NCBI GenBank assembly: GCA_024643915.1
Contig: JAHEMB010000241.1
Location: 1 to 6,204, forward strand
Source of the DNA: Rhodothermaceae bacterium
Lineage (GTDB): Bacteria; Bacteroidota; Rhodothermia; Rhodothermales; JAHEMB01
DNA: 6,204 nt
Direction: 5' to 3'
Position 1 is the first letter of the stretch. Each line of letters begins with the position of its first letter. Made by a program: the position numbers and the translations under genes. A model generated the notes under the pieces. That model ran no database searches. It had not been told where the DNA came from and was given only the letters and a program-made list of their open reading frames with translations. This document shows, in pieces, positions 1-5,845 of the stretch.

Positions 1-881
1 TGGTCACGTCCGTGGGCGTCGGTCAGGAAGGCCTCGCTCCGCGTGGCCGTCCACTTGACGGGCTGCTCCAACTTGCGCGAGGCCCACGAGACGACGACCT
101 CCTCGGGGTAGTGCGGGATCTTGCTGCCGAAGCCGCCGCCTACGTCGGGCGAGACGATGCGGACCTTGTGCTCGGGCAGGCCGAGGACGAAGGCGCACAT
201 CAGCAGGCGGATGAGGTGCGGGTTCTGTGAGGTGAGGTAGAGCGTCAGGTAGTCGCGCGCCGGGTCGTACGACGCCAGGGCGGCGCGGGGCTCGATGGCG
301 TTGGGCACCACGCGCTGGTTGACGAAGTCGAGCTTCGTCACGTGATGCGCACCCGCGATGGCCTGATCGGTGGCCTCCCGGTCCCCCAGCTCCCAGACGA
401 ACGACGAGTTGTTCGGCACATCGTCGAAGAGCAGGGGTGCGTCGTCCTTGATCGCCGCGTGCATGTCTACCACCGCGTCGAGCATTTCGTAATCGACTTC
501 CACCAGCTCCGCCGCGTCGGCGGCGGCGGCCTTGCTCTCGGCGATGACGACGGCGACGGGGTCGCCCACGAAGCGCACCTTGCCCACCGCCAGGACGGGG
601 CGCGGCGGCTCCTTCATCTGGTCGCCGATCATCCACCCGTTGGGCATCCCGTTGACGCCGTCGCCGGAGAGATCTTCGCCCGTATAGACGGCCACGACCC
701 CCGCGTGCGCCCGCGCCGCCGAGGTGTCGATCTGGTTGATGTTGGCGTGGGCGTGGGGGCTGCGGACAAAATGGGCGTAGACGATGTGGGGCAGCACGAT
801 GTCGTCCGTGTACCGCCCTTTCCCGGTGATGAACCGCCGGTCCTCTACGCGCTTGACGGATTTGCCGATGTAATCTGGCAT
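1..881 (-). CDS. Molybdenum hydroxylase large subunit (CO/xanthine dehydrogenase CoxL/XdhA family), N-terminal part
   Basis: This is the molybdopterin-binding catalytic subunit of a xanthine oxidase-family hydroxylase. The first 293 residues are visible and the frame stays open through the window edge; family members are usually near 750-800 residues, so about 60% is missing. It starts MPDYIGKSVKRVEDRRFITG. The a/b hammerhead domain lies at about residues 20-135 (YTDDIVLP, FVRSPHAHA, VGDPVAVVIAES). The first molybdopterin-binding domain begins near residue 160, with TSQNPH at 217-222 and GGGFGSK at 248-254, the usual cofactor-contact segments. The ATG at 881 has no good Shine-Dalgarno site. 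The frame is open upstream to a stop at 954-956 but offers no ATG and no family-like sequence there. The gene lies 88 bp after coxS. The loop that separates form I CO dehydrogenases (AYxCSFR) from relatives is outside the window, so the substrate is unknown. Family assignment is firm. Confidence 0.93.
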   Translation of the reverse strand, partial: MPDYIGKSVKRVEDRRFITGKGRYTDDIVLPHIVYAHFVRSPHAHANINQIDTSAARAHAGVVAVYTGEDLSGDGVNGMPNGWMIGDQMKEPPRPVLAVGKVRFVGDPVAVVIAESKAAAADAAELVEVDYEMLDAVVDMHAAIKDDAPLLFDDVPNNSSFVWELGDREATDQAIAGAHHVTKLDFVNQRVVPNAIEPRAALASYDPARDYLTLYLTSQNPHLIRLLMCAFVLGLPEHKVRIVSPDVGGGFGSKIPHYPEEVVVSWASRKLEQPVKWTATRSEAFLTDAHGRD

Positions 882-892
882 GGCTTGAAAAT

Positions 893-966
893 GGTTGTCG
901 GTTATCAGTTGACAGTTGTCGGTTGGCTGCCATCGGTCTGGGCGAAGAAATCGTCAACCGACAACC
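893..966. repeat. Inverted short repeat in the coxS-coxL spacer
   Basis: GGTTGTCGGTT occurs at 893-903 and its core recurs in GTTGTCGGTTG at 915-925. The reverse complement CAACCGACAAC lies at 955-965 (AACCGACAACC at 956-966). Either left copy can pair perfectly over 11 bp with the right copy, and the inner pair leaves a 29-nt loop. The element fills most of the 88 bp between coxS and coxL and would form a hairpin in the shared transcript just upstream of coxL. It looks like a short-sequence repeat of the kind dispersed through the spacers of some genomes. Its function is unknown. Confidence 0.7.
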
Positions 967-969
967 CCT

Positions 970-1515
<546 letters not shown>

Positions 1516-1520
1516 GCTGT

Positions 1521-1526
1521 CTCTCC
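1521..1526 (-). promoter_or_regulatory. Ribosome binding site that fixes the coxS start
   Basis: On the minus strand GGAGAG is followed by ACAGC and then the ATG at 1515. It is the only strong purine-rich site near any possible start of this frame, so it favours a 181-residue protein over the 226-residue form that would begin at 1650. Confidence 0.75.
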
Positions 1527-1552
1527 GTTTTTTAGCACTTTTCTGCGAAAAG

Positions 1553-1651
1553 GAATCGACGAAACGATGAACCGACGAAACGAAGCGTGTCTTTCCCATC
1601 AACTGCTCTTCGTCTCTTCGATTCTTCGTCTCATTCTTCTCTCGTTTCATC
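1553..1651. repeat. Imperfect inverted low-complexity repeat in the coxG-coxS spacer
   Basis: CGACGAAACGA occurs at 1557-1567 and again at 1573-1583, a 16-nt period. About 25 nt further on, 1607-1651 carries related sequence in inverted orientation: read on the minus strand it gives GATGAAACG (1651-1643) followed by several GACGAAG and GAATCGAAG variants. The right arm runs into the last codons and stop of coxG. In the coxG-coxS transcript the purine-rich arm comes first and a pyrimidine-rich arm second, so the two could pair imperfectly. The base composition differs clearly from the flanking genes. Confidence 0.55.
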
Positions 1652-2099
1652 CATTCACGCGCGCCTCCACCTTGTCCTTCAGGTCACCGAAGCCTTTCTT
1701 AATGAGCATCTTCGCGGCGGACTCGACGAGGCGCTGGCCGACGCGAGCGATGGTGCCGCCCACTTTGGCATCGCCCTCGTAGCGCATGATGGTCTCGTTG
1801 GCATCGGCCTGTTCGAGCCGGATCTGCGCCCCGCCGCTGACGAAGCCGCCCTTGCCTTTTCCCTCCATCTGGAGGTGGTAGCTGTGCGGCGGGTGCTTGT
1901 CGGTGATCTTGAACTTTGTCGTGTACTGGCTGGAAACGGGGCCGATCTTCGCCTCAATGATCCCCTCGTACTCGTCCTCCCCCACGCGCCGCAGCTCTTT
2001 GCAGCCGGGCATGGCGCTGGCGAGGATGTCGGGGTCGAGCATGAGGTCCCAGACTTGTTCGGGGGTGCCCGGAAGCGTTTCCGATCCTTCGATTTTCAT
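1647..2099 (-). CDS. coxG: CoxG-like accessory protein (CO dehydrogenase subunit G, SRPBCC/START-like fold)
   Basis: This 150-residue protein belongs to the CoxG family, whose members form a hydrophobic pocket. They are linked to membrane recruitment of molybdenum CO dehydrogenase, and in mycobacteria to quinone delivery to it. Family hallmarks are the N-terminal strand and helix MKIEGSETLPGTPEQVWDLM (1-20), DPDILASAMPGCKEL (22-36), the central strands around KIGPVSSQYTTKFKI (51-65), the glycine-rich EGKGKGGFVSGG (79-90), and the closing strand and long helix YEGDAKVGGTIARVGQRL (107-124), with the helix continuing to about residue 145. The protein ends at the domain boundary, and no C-terminal membrane anchor is seen. 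The ATG at 2099 lacks a clear ribosome site but matches the family's usual start. It is the first gene of the coxG-coxS-coxL run, and its TGA overlaps an ATG (ATGA, 1647-1650) in the coxS frame. Confidence 0.9.
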   Translation of the reverse strand: MKIEGSETLPGTPEQVWDLMLDPDILASAMPGCKELRRVGEDEYEGIIEAKIGPVSSQYTTKFKITDKHPPHSYHLQMEGKGKGGFVSGGAQIRLEQADANETIMRYEGDAKVGGTIARVGQRLVESAAKMLIKKGFGDLKDKVEARVNG

Positions 2100-2367
2100 A
2101 AGACTGGGGGACTGCGCTGAGGAACAGGGGCGAGGGAATCGCCGGTTGGCCTTCCCCTCGGGAAGCAGGCGGCGCGGCGGGTCGAAAGAAAGGCCGCGCC
2201 TGCTCCTATGACTTTAACCATTTGTCAAGAGAATATCAACGGCTAAAGCCAAGCATCGGGATCATTCGGTCCTTTCTTTCACGTTTTGTCGCGTAAAAAC
2301 TTGAACCCATAGGCGCGGGGCGAAGTTGGTAAGGTGAGAAGACCTTGCAACGTTTGTTCCAGGCCCG
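2100..2367. promoter_or_regulatory. Divergent regulatory region between coxG and xdhC
   Basis: These 268 bp separate two genes read away from each other, so they should hold promoters for both. For the minus direction a consensus-like TTGACA lies at 2228-2223, but no good -10 hexamer follows at normal spacing. For the plus direction TTGAAC at 2301-2306 is a possible -35, again without a clear -10. The part nearest xdhC is AT-richer than the genes. Two hairpins occupy the coxG side. No recognised operator or molybdenum-cofactor riboswitch was identified. Confidence 0.4.
2151..2204. other. Two adjacent hairpins in the coxG leader
   Basis: CTTCCC (2151-2156) and GGGAAG (2160-2165) form a perfect 6-bp stem with a CTC loop. 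It slightly overlaps a larger hairpin in which AGCAGGC (2164-2170) pairs with GCCTGCT (2198-2204) and GCGGC (2174-2178) pairs with GCCGC (2193-2197), leaving a 3-nt bulge and a 14-nt loop. CGAGGGAA (2131-2138) could instead pair with TTCCCCTCG (2152-2160), so the leader has competing folds. There is no T-run, so it is not a standard intrinsic terminator. It could be an mRNA leader structure or a dispersed palindromic repeat. Confidence 0.4.
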
Positions 2368-3507
2368 ATGAAAGAACTCCGCGACGTCCTCCGTGCCGCC
2401 CGCCAACGCCGCGCCGAAGGCCGGCCCTTCGCCCTGGCGACGGTGGTGAAGATCGGCGGCTCGACGTACCGGCGGCCGGGCGCGCGCATGCTCGTCACCG
2501 CCGAGGGTGAGGCGGTGGGCACCATCAGCGGCGGTTGCCTCGAAGGCGAAGTGACACAGCACGGCCTCGACGTGCTGGAGAAGGGCGAGGGACCGCGCGT
2601 GGTGACGTTTGAGGAGACCGAGGACGAGGTGCTGGGCTACGGCACCGGCTGCGGCGGTACCGTCCACGTGATGATCGAGGATGCCGAGCGAGCGGGCGCT
2701 TCGAATGCGCTCACCCTGGTGCAGGCGTGCCTGGATGAGCGCAAAACAGGAGTACTCGCCACCGTCATCGAGGCCAGCGGCGACTTGCAGGCGCACCTGG
2801 GTCGCCGCCTGCTCCTACTCGAAGACGGCACTTGGCGCGGCGACGACGCCCTCGACGACGCTTTCCGGCAGGCGATCATTGAGGAAGCCGTCCTCACGCT
2901 CGAAGACGAAAAGACGCAGATCCGCCACCACAACGCGAAGGGCGAAACCGCCGAGGTACTTTACGAGCTCGTGCAGCCGCCCGTCCGTCTCGTCGTCTTC
3001 GGCGGGGGGCACGACGTCGTCCCCGTTGTCCACTTCGGCGCGGCGCTGGGGTGGCACGTGACCGTGGTGGGCAGCAAGCCCGAGGCCGAACTCCAACAGC
3101 GCTTCCCCGACGCCGACGCCCACGTCTTCCTGATGCACCCCGAGCAGGCCCTCGACTACGTCCGCGTGGATGACAGGACCGCCGTCGTGGTGATGAACCA
3201 TCACTACGGGCGGGACCGCGCGGTGCTGGGCGAGGTACTCCCGCTGCCCGTGCCGTACGTCGGCGTCCTCGGCCCGCGCAGCCGCACCGACCGCCTCCTC
3301 AGCGACCTCAAAGAAGGCGGTGTTCAACTCAACCGAGACGAGATTTTCCACCTCCATGCCCCCGTCGGCCTCGACATCGGGACGGAGACGCCTGAGGAAA
3401 TCGCGCTCTCCATCGTCGCCGAGATCCAGGCGGTGCTGCACGACCGCAAGGGGGGCCGCCTGCGCGAGCGTTCCGGCGCCATCCACGCGCCCGTGCCCGT
3501 GCACTGA
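2368..3507 (+). CDS. xdhC: XdhC/CoxI-family molybdenum cofactor maturation protein
   Basis: This 379-residue protein belongs to the XdhC family. The best-studied member (Rhodobacter capsulatus XdhC) binds molybdenum cofactor, supports its sulfuration and inserts it into xanthine dehydrogenase. The N-terminal XdhC/CoxI domain (about 1-105) shows GGSTYRRPGARMLV (30-43), GTISGGCLEGEV (51-62) and GYGTGCGGTVHV (90-101), with conserved cysteines at 57 and 95. A middle segment follows (about 110-200). The C-terminal Rossmann-like domain (about 206-355) shows VVFGGGHDVVPVV (209-221), VVVMNHHYGRDRAVL (273-287), YVGVLGPRSRTDRLL (297-311) and PVGLDIGTETPEEIALSI (332-349). The tail RSGAIHAPVPVH is poorly conserved. 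The ATG at 2368 is the only usable start: a TGA lies in frame at 2335-2337, and no good ribosome site is seen. It is divergent from coxGSL, whose large subunit is the likely client. The protein is cytoplasmic. Confidence 0.95.
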   Translation: MKELRDVLRAARQRRAEGRPFALATVVKIGGSTYRRPGARMLVTAEGEAVGTISGGCLEGEVTQHGLDVLEKGEGPRVVTFEETEDEVLGYGTGCGGTVHVMIEDAERAGASNALTLVQACLDERKTGVLATVIEASGDLQAHLGRRLLLLEDGTWRGDDALDDAFRQAIIEEAVLTLEDEKTQIRHHNAKGETAEVLYELVQPPVRLVVFGGGHDVVPVVHFGAALGWHVTVVGSKPEAELQQRFPDADAHVFLMHPEQALDYVRVDDRTAVVVMNHHYGRDRAVLGEVLPLPVPYVGVLGPRSRTDRLLSDLKEGGVQLNRDEIFHLHAPVGLDIGTETPEEIALSIVAEIQAVLHDRKGGRLRERSGAIHAPVPVH

Positions 3508-3508
3508 C

Positions 3509-3674
3509 GGAGGATGGAGGATAGAGGATGGTGTCGTAAGCCGTACCGCTTGTGCGTTGCTCGAAAGGGAATGCAGTTCTGATACGAGACGCGAGGGGAT
3601 GCAGCGCTAATCACAAACCGGGCAAAAACGGCGGCGTGTAGCCTCCATCTTCCATCCTCGATCCTCCATCCTCC
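3509..3674. repeat. Inverted GGATGGA-type repeat arms in the convergent xdhC-rho spacer
   Basis: A 23-nt arm at 3509-3531, made of GGAGGAT/GGATGG units, begins two bases after the xdhC stop. Its reverse complement lies at 3652-3674 with one mismatch (position 3523 against 3660), six bases before the rho stop. The right arm extends leftwards with further CCATC/CCTCC units to about 3642. The arms frame a core of about 120 bp with no visible gene. On each strand the arm met second is C-rich: 3641-3674 has 18 C and 2 G on the plus strand, and 3531-3509 has 13 C and no G on the minus strand. No hairpin with a T-run is present in the spacer. Confidence 0.8.
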
Positions 3675-3685
3675 AAGCGCTAATC
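3603..3685. repeat. 10-bp direct repeat AGCGCTAATC spanning the rho stop
   Basis: AGCGCTAATC occurs at 3603-3612 and again at 3676-3685. The second copy includes the last codons and TAG stop of rho (minus strand). The 63 bp between the copies include the right arm of the inverted repeat. Such a pair may be a target-site duplication or a local duplication. The motif contains the palindrome AGCGCT, so chance is possible. Confidence 0.5.
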
Positions 3686-4798
3686 GGTGGGGGAGGGAAT
3701 GAGGCCGAGGAGCATCTCCTCGTTCGAGGTGGTCTGCTGCATGTGGCGCAGGAGGGCCTGCATGGCGTCGATGGGCGAGCGGCTGTTAAGGGCGCGGAAG
3801 AGGCGGTGGTGCTGCTCCACCAGGTCGCCCAGCAGCAGCTCCTCGTTACGCGTGCCGCTCTTGCGGAGGTTGACGGCGGGAAAGATGCGCTTATTCGCCA
3901 TCTCGCGGTCAAGGACGATCTCGGCGTTGCCGGTGCCCTTGAACTCCTCGAAGATGACCTCGTCCATGCGGCTGCCCGTCTCGATGAGCGCCGTGGCGAT
4001 GATGGTGAGCGAGCCGCCGTCCTCGATGTTGCGCGCCGCGCCGAAAATCTTGCGGGGGATCTTCATCGCGCCCGCGTCGAGGCCGCCCGATAGGGTGCGC
4101 CCGCTGCCGTCGCTCCACAGGTTGAAGGTGCGGCCCAGGCGCGTAAGCGAATCGAGGAGGATCACTACGTCTTTCTTCAACTCAACGAGGCGCTTGGCGT
4201 ATTCTAGGGCGAGCGTGCAGACGCGGACGTGGTTGTCCTCGTCGCGGTCGTTGGACGAGGCGAAGACAGTGGCCTCGGTGGTGCGGCGGAAGTCGGTCAC
4301 CTCTTCGGGCCGCTCGTCCACGAGGAGCGCGACGAGTTCGACCTCCGGATGGTTCTGGTGCATGGCCGCCGCCATCTGCTTGAGCAGAATGGTTTTGCCC
4401 GTACGCGGAGGCGCCACGATGAGGGCGCGCTGCCCCTTGCCGAGGGGCGCTGCGAGGTCCACCACGCGCATCGACAGGTCGCGCGGGCCGGTGACGAGGT
4501 TGAGCTTCTCGTCCGGGTAGACGATGCGCCCGCGCTCGAACTCCTCGGTCTTCGCCCACACGTCGGGATCGACGCCCATCACCGAGTGGACGCGGCTCAC
4601 CTGCATGTCGCCTTTACGACCGGGGCGGAGTGTGCCTTCGAGGAGGACGCCATCGCGCAGGCCATGCTTGCGGATGATGGGGGGCGGCATGAAGGGGTCG
4701 CTGTCGCCCTTAGGGAGTTCCTGACGGAACTCGCGGATGAAGCCGAATTTCTTGTCACCGATGAACTCTAATAGTCCACGGAAATGGGTCTCAGCCAT
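3680..4798 (-). CDS. rho: Transcription termination factor Rho (compact form)
   Basis: Rho is a hexameric RNA-dependent ATPase that binds C-rich nascent RNA and strips RNA polymerase. This copy has 372 residues against 419 in E. coli; it lacks the N-terminal helical segment and begins almost at the cold-shock RNA-binding fold, with an RNP1-like DKKFGFIRE (15-23). The RecA-type motor has Walker A APPRTGKT (129-136), DERPEEVTDF with the catalytic glutamate at 162, Walker B VVILLDSLTRLGR (211-223), the Q-loop region SGRTLSGGLDAGAMK (232-246), FGAARNIEDGGSLTIIATAL (252-271), the R-loop FEEFKGTGN (283-291) and the arginine-finger segment SGTRNEELLL (314-323). Arg132 replaces the lysine usual before the Walker A loop (E. 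coli K181). An in-frame TGA lies one codon before the start, so no longer N-terminus is possible. The gene converges on xdhC. Its leader is C-rich, compatible with autoregulation. Confidence 0.98.
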   Translation of the reverse strand: MAETHFRGLLEFIGDKKFGFIREFRQELPKGDSDPFMPPPIIRKHGLRDGVLLEGTLRPGRKGDMQVSRVHSVMGVDPDVWAKTEEFERGRIVYPDEKLNLVTGPRDLSMRVVDLAAPLGKGQRALIVAPPRTGKTILLKQMAAAMHQNHPEVELVALLVDERPEEVTDFRRTTEATVFASSNDRDEDNHVRVCTLALEYAKRLVELKKDVVILLDSLTRLGRTFNLWSDGSGRTLSGGLDAGAMKIPRKIFGAARNIEDGGSLTIIATALIETGSRMDEVIFEEFKGTGNAEIVLDREMANKRIFPAVNLRKSGTRNEELLLGDLVEQHHRLFRALNSRSPIDAMQALLRHMQQTTSNEEMLLGLIPSPTD

Positions 4799-4850
4799 GA
4801 ATCACAGGGGAGTAGGATAAAAGGGTAGATGCTAAATAAGGATGGAGAAC
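4799..4850 (-). promoter_or_regulatory. C-rich, G-poor rho leader resembling a Rho utilisation site
   Basis: Read on the minus strand, the 52 nt just before the rho start contain 18 C and only 4 G, with many YC dinucleotides (CCAUCC, CUACCC, UAUCCUACUCCCC). Such composition is what Rho binds, and E. coli rho is known to be autoregulated by termination in its own leader. A TATCCT hexamer could be a -10 element but has no matching -35. No Shine-Dalgarno site is visible before the ATG at 4798. That the leader is an autoregulatory site is an inference. Confidence 0.4.
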
Positions 4851-4875
4851 GAGCCGGCTACCAGCCGTGCTCTCC
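4844..4875. other. Bulged hairpin upstream of rho
   Basis: CGGCT (4855-4859) pairs with AGCCG (4863-4867) around an ACC loop. GAGC (4851-4854) pairs with GCTC (4869-4872), and GGA (4844-4846) pairs with TCC (4873-4875), giving 12 bp with a 4-nt bulge on one side and a single-base bulge on the other. It abuts the C-rich tract of the rho leader. No T-run follows on either strand, so it is not an intrinsic terminator. Confidence 0.4.
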
Positions 4876-5068
4876 CTGGCCCCACCGGCCGACGTTGAGG
4901 GATCGAGGCGCTTTAACAAGACGGAACCGCACCACGATTCCGCGCGCATGACTCGTTTAGAGATATCACCGAAAACAACGTTCGCAACAGCCCTGTACGC
5001 TTCCTTTAGCCTGATAGCGTCCTACCACTGCGTCTTCTACAACGACGCGCCGAGAAGGCCAACCTGAT

Positions 5069-5114
5069 CTCGACAGGGGTACGAAGCGGGCTCGACCGGG
5101 AGAGGGGAACGAAG
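5069..5114. repeat. Imperfect tandem direct repeat upstream of rnhB
   Basis: CTCGAC occurs at 5069-5074 and at 5091-5096, and is followed in each case by a G-rich stretch and AGGGGTACGAAG (5075-5086) or AGGGGAACGAAG (5103-5114). The two units share order but differ in length by a few bases. They lie about 75-120 bp before the rnhB start. They may be remnants of a local duplication or paired binding sites. Confidence 0.4.
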
Positions 5115-5179
5115 ATGATGTTATTTGGAACGACTGCACGAGTTATATGGTTTCCGGCGCCCACAGCGACGGACAAATT

Positions 5180-5183
5180 AGGA
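5180..5183 (+). promoter_or_regulatory. Ribosome binding site that decides the rnhB start
   Basis: AGGA ends 7 nt before the ATG at 5191. The next in-frame ATG at 5200 has no purine-rich site at a usable distance, so translation most likely begins at 5191. Confidence 0.6.
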
Positions 5184-5190
5184 ATCGTTA

Positions 5191-5802
5191 ATGAAGTTCA
5201 TGGCCGAAGATCTTCCGCTCGACATCGAGGCCACCCTGTGGCGGCGCGGCTACGGGCGCGTGGCGGGCGTGGACGAGGCCGGGCGCGGCTGCCTAGCCGG
5301 GCCGGTGGTGGCCGCCGCCGTCATCCTCCCCGAGGGCGTGACGGTGGAGGGTGTGCAGGACAGCAAGAAGCTCTCCCCGGCACGGCGGGAAAAGGCGCTC
5401 GAAGCAATCCAGGCGCAGGCCGTCGCGGTGGGCGTGGGGCTGTGCTCACCCAAAGAAGTCGACCGACTGAACATTCTGTGGGCAGCCATGGAGGCCATGC
5501 GCCGCGCCGCCGTTGACCTCGACCCCGGCCCCGATTATCTGCTCATCGACGGCAACTGCTGCTTCCCTGACCCGGCCTGGCCCTACGAGACCCTCGTCAA
5601 GGGCGATGCCCGCTGCCACGCCATCGCCGCCGCCAGTATCGTCGCCAAGGTCACGCGCGACCGGATGATGCACGCCCTCCACGCACAGTTCCCTCACTAC
5701 GGCTGGCTGCGCAACGTCGGCTACCCGACGAAAGAGCACCGCGCCGCCCTCGCCACACACGGCCCCTCTCCCCTCCACCGCCGCTCCTTTAACCTCGGCT
5801 GA
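5191..5802 (+). CDS. rnhB: Ribonuclease HII
   Basis: RNase HII cuts RNA in RNA-DNA hybrids and starts the removal of single ribonucleotides misincorporated into DNA. The 203-residue length is typical. The acidic catalytic set is complete: D28 and E29 in GVDEAGRGCLAGPVV (26-40), D120 in DYLLIDGN (115-122) and D139 in KGDARCHAIAAASIVAKVTR (137-156). The GRG motif (31-33), which reads the ribonucleotide 2'-OH, is intact, as are DSKKLSPARRE (57-67) and the C-terminal NVGYPTKEHRAAL (175-187), which carries the conserved tyrosine Y178 near the scissile junction, and SPLHRRSFN (193-201). The start at 5191 is backed by AGGA 7 nt upstream. The gene stands alone, divergent from rho and convergent with the ABM-domain gene, from which 43 bp separate it. 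The protein is cytoplasmic and should be active. Confidence 0.98.
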   Translation: MKFMAEDLPLDIEATLWRRGYGRVAGVDEAGRGCLAGPVVAAAVILPEGVTVEGVQDSKKLSPARREKALEAIQAQAVAVGVGLCSPKEVDRLNILWAAMEAMRRAAVDLDPGPDYLLIDGNCCFPDPAWPYETLVKGDARCHAIAAASIVAKVTRDRMMHALHAQFPHYGWLRNVGYPTKEHRAALATHGPSPLHRRSFNLG

Positions 5803-5818
5803 GGGTTACGCTCAAGAA

Positions 5819-5833
5819 GGTTCTTGCAGAACC
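5819..5833. terminator. Small hairpin between the convergent rnhB and ABM-domain genes
   Basis: GGTTCT (5819-5824) and AGAACC (5828-5833) form a perfect 6-bp stem with a TGC loop, 16 bp after the rnhB stop and 12 bp beyond the stop of the converging gene. Its position suits a shared end, but there is no T-run on either strand, so intrinsic termination is doubtful. Confidence 0.25.
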
Positions 5834-5845
5834 AGCGCCGCCGAT

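Larger units (their letters stand above)
4799..5190. other. Gene-free divergent gap between rho and rnhB
   Basis: These 392 bp separate two divergent genes and have lower GC than their neighbours. The visible content is the C-rich rho leader, a bulged hairpin at 4844-4875, a small possible stem CGGAA/TTCCG (4922-4926 with 4938-4942), an imperfect direct repeat at 5069-5114, and the ribosome site of rnhB. A 66-codon frame at 4867-5067 shows no family resemblance. Promoters for both genes should lie here, but no convincing -35/-10 pair was found. At this length a small RNA gene is possible; none was recognised. Confidence 0.5.

Noticed and set aside
4..957. Long minus-strand open frame coding an arginine- and proline-rich sequence
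   Set aside because: It is an out-of-frame reading of the coxL region. The true frame, beginning at 881, gives a clear molybdenum hydroxylase sequence.
2223..2228. Confident sigma-70 promoter for the cox cluster at TTGACA
   Set aside because: The -35 hexamer matches, but no acceptable -10 sequence lies 15-19 bp downstream, so only a regulatory region is called.
3508..3679. Intrinsic terminator for xdhC or rho
   Set aside because: No GC-rich hairpin followed by a T-run is present on either strand of the spacer.
4867..5067. 66-codon open frame in the rho-rnhB gap
   Set aside because: It has no ribosome site, no family resemblance and unremarkable composition; such a length is expected by chance in GC-rich DNA.
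5059..5114. tmRNA 5'-end-like string (TCTCGACAGGGGTACGAAG)
   Set aside because: It resembles the start of some tmRNAs, but there is no GGGG-type acceptor start, no tag frame ending in an ALAA-like sequence after it, and no T-loop or acceptor partner before rnhB begins. A permuted gene order does not fit either. An ARAGORN or Infernal hit would overturn this.
5115..5516. Plus-strand open frame overlapping the start of rnhB
   Set aside because: Most of it is an alternative frame of rnhB, rich in Arg and Gly as shadow frames are.
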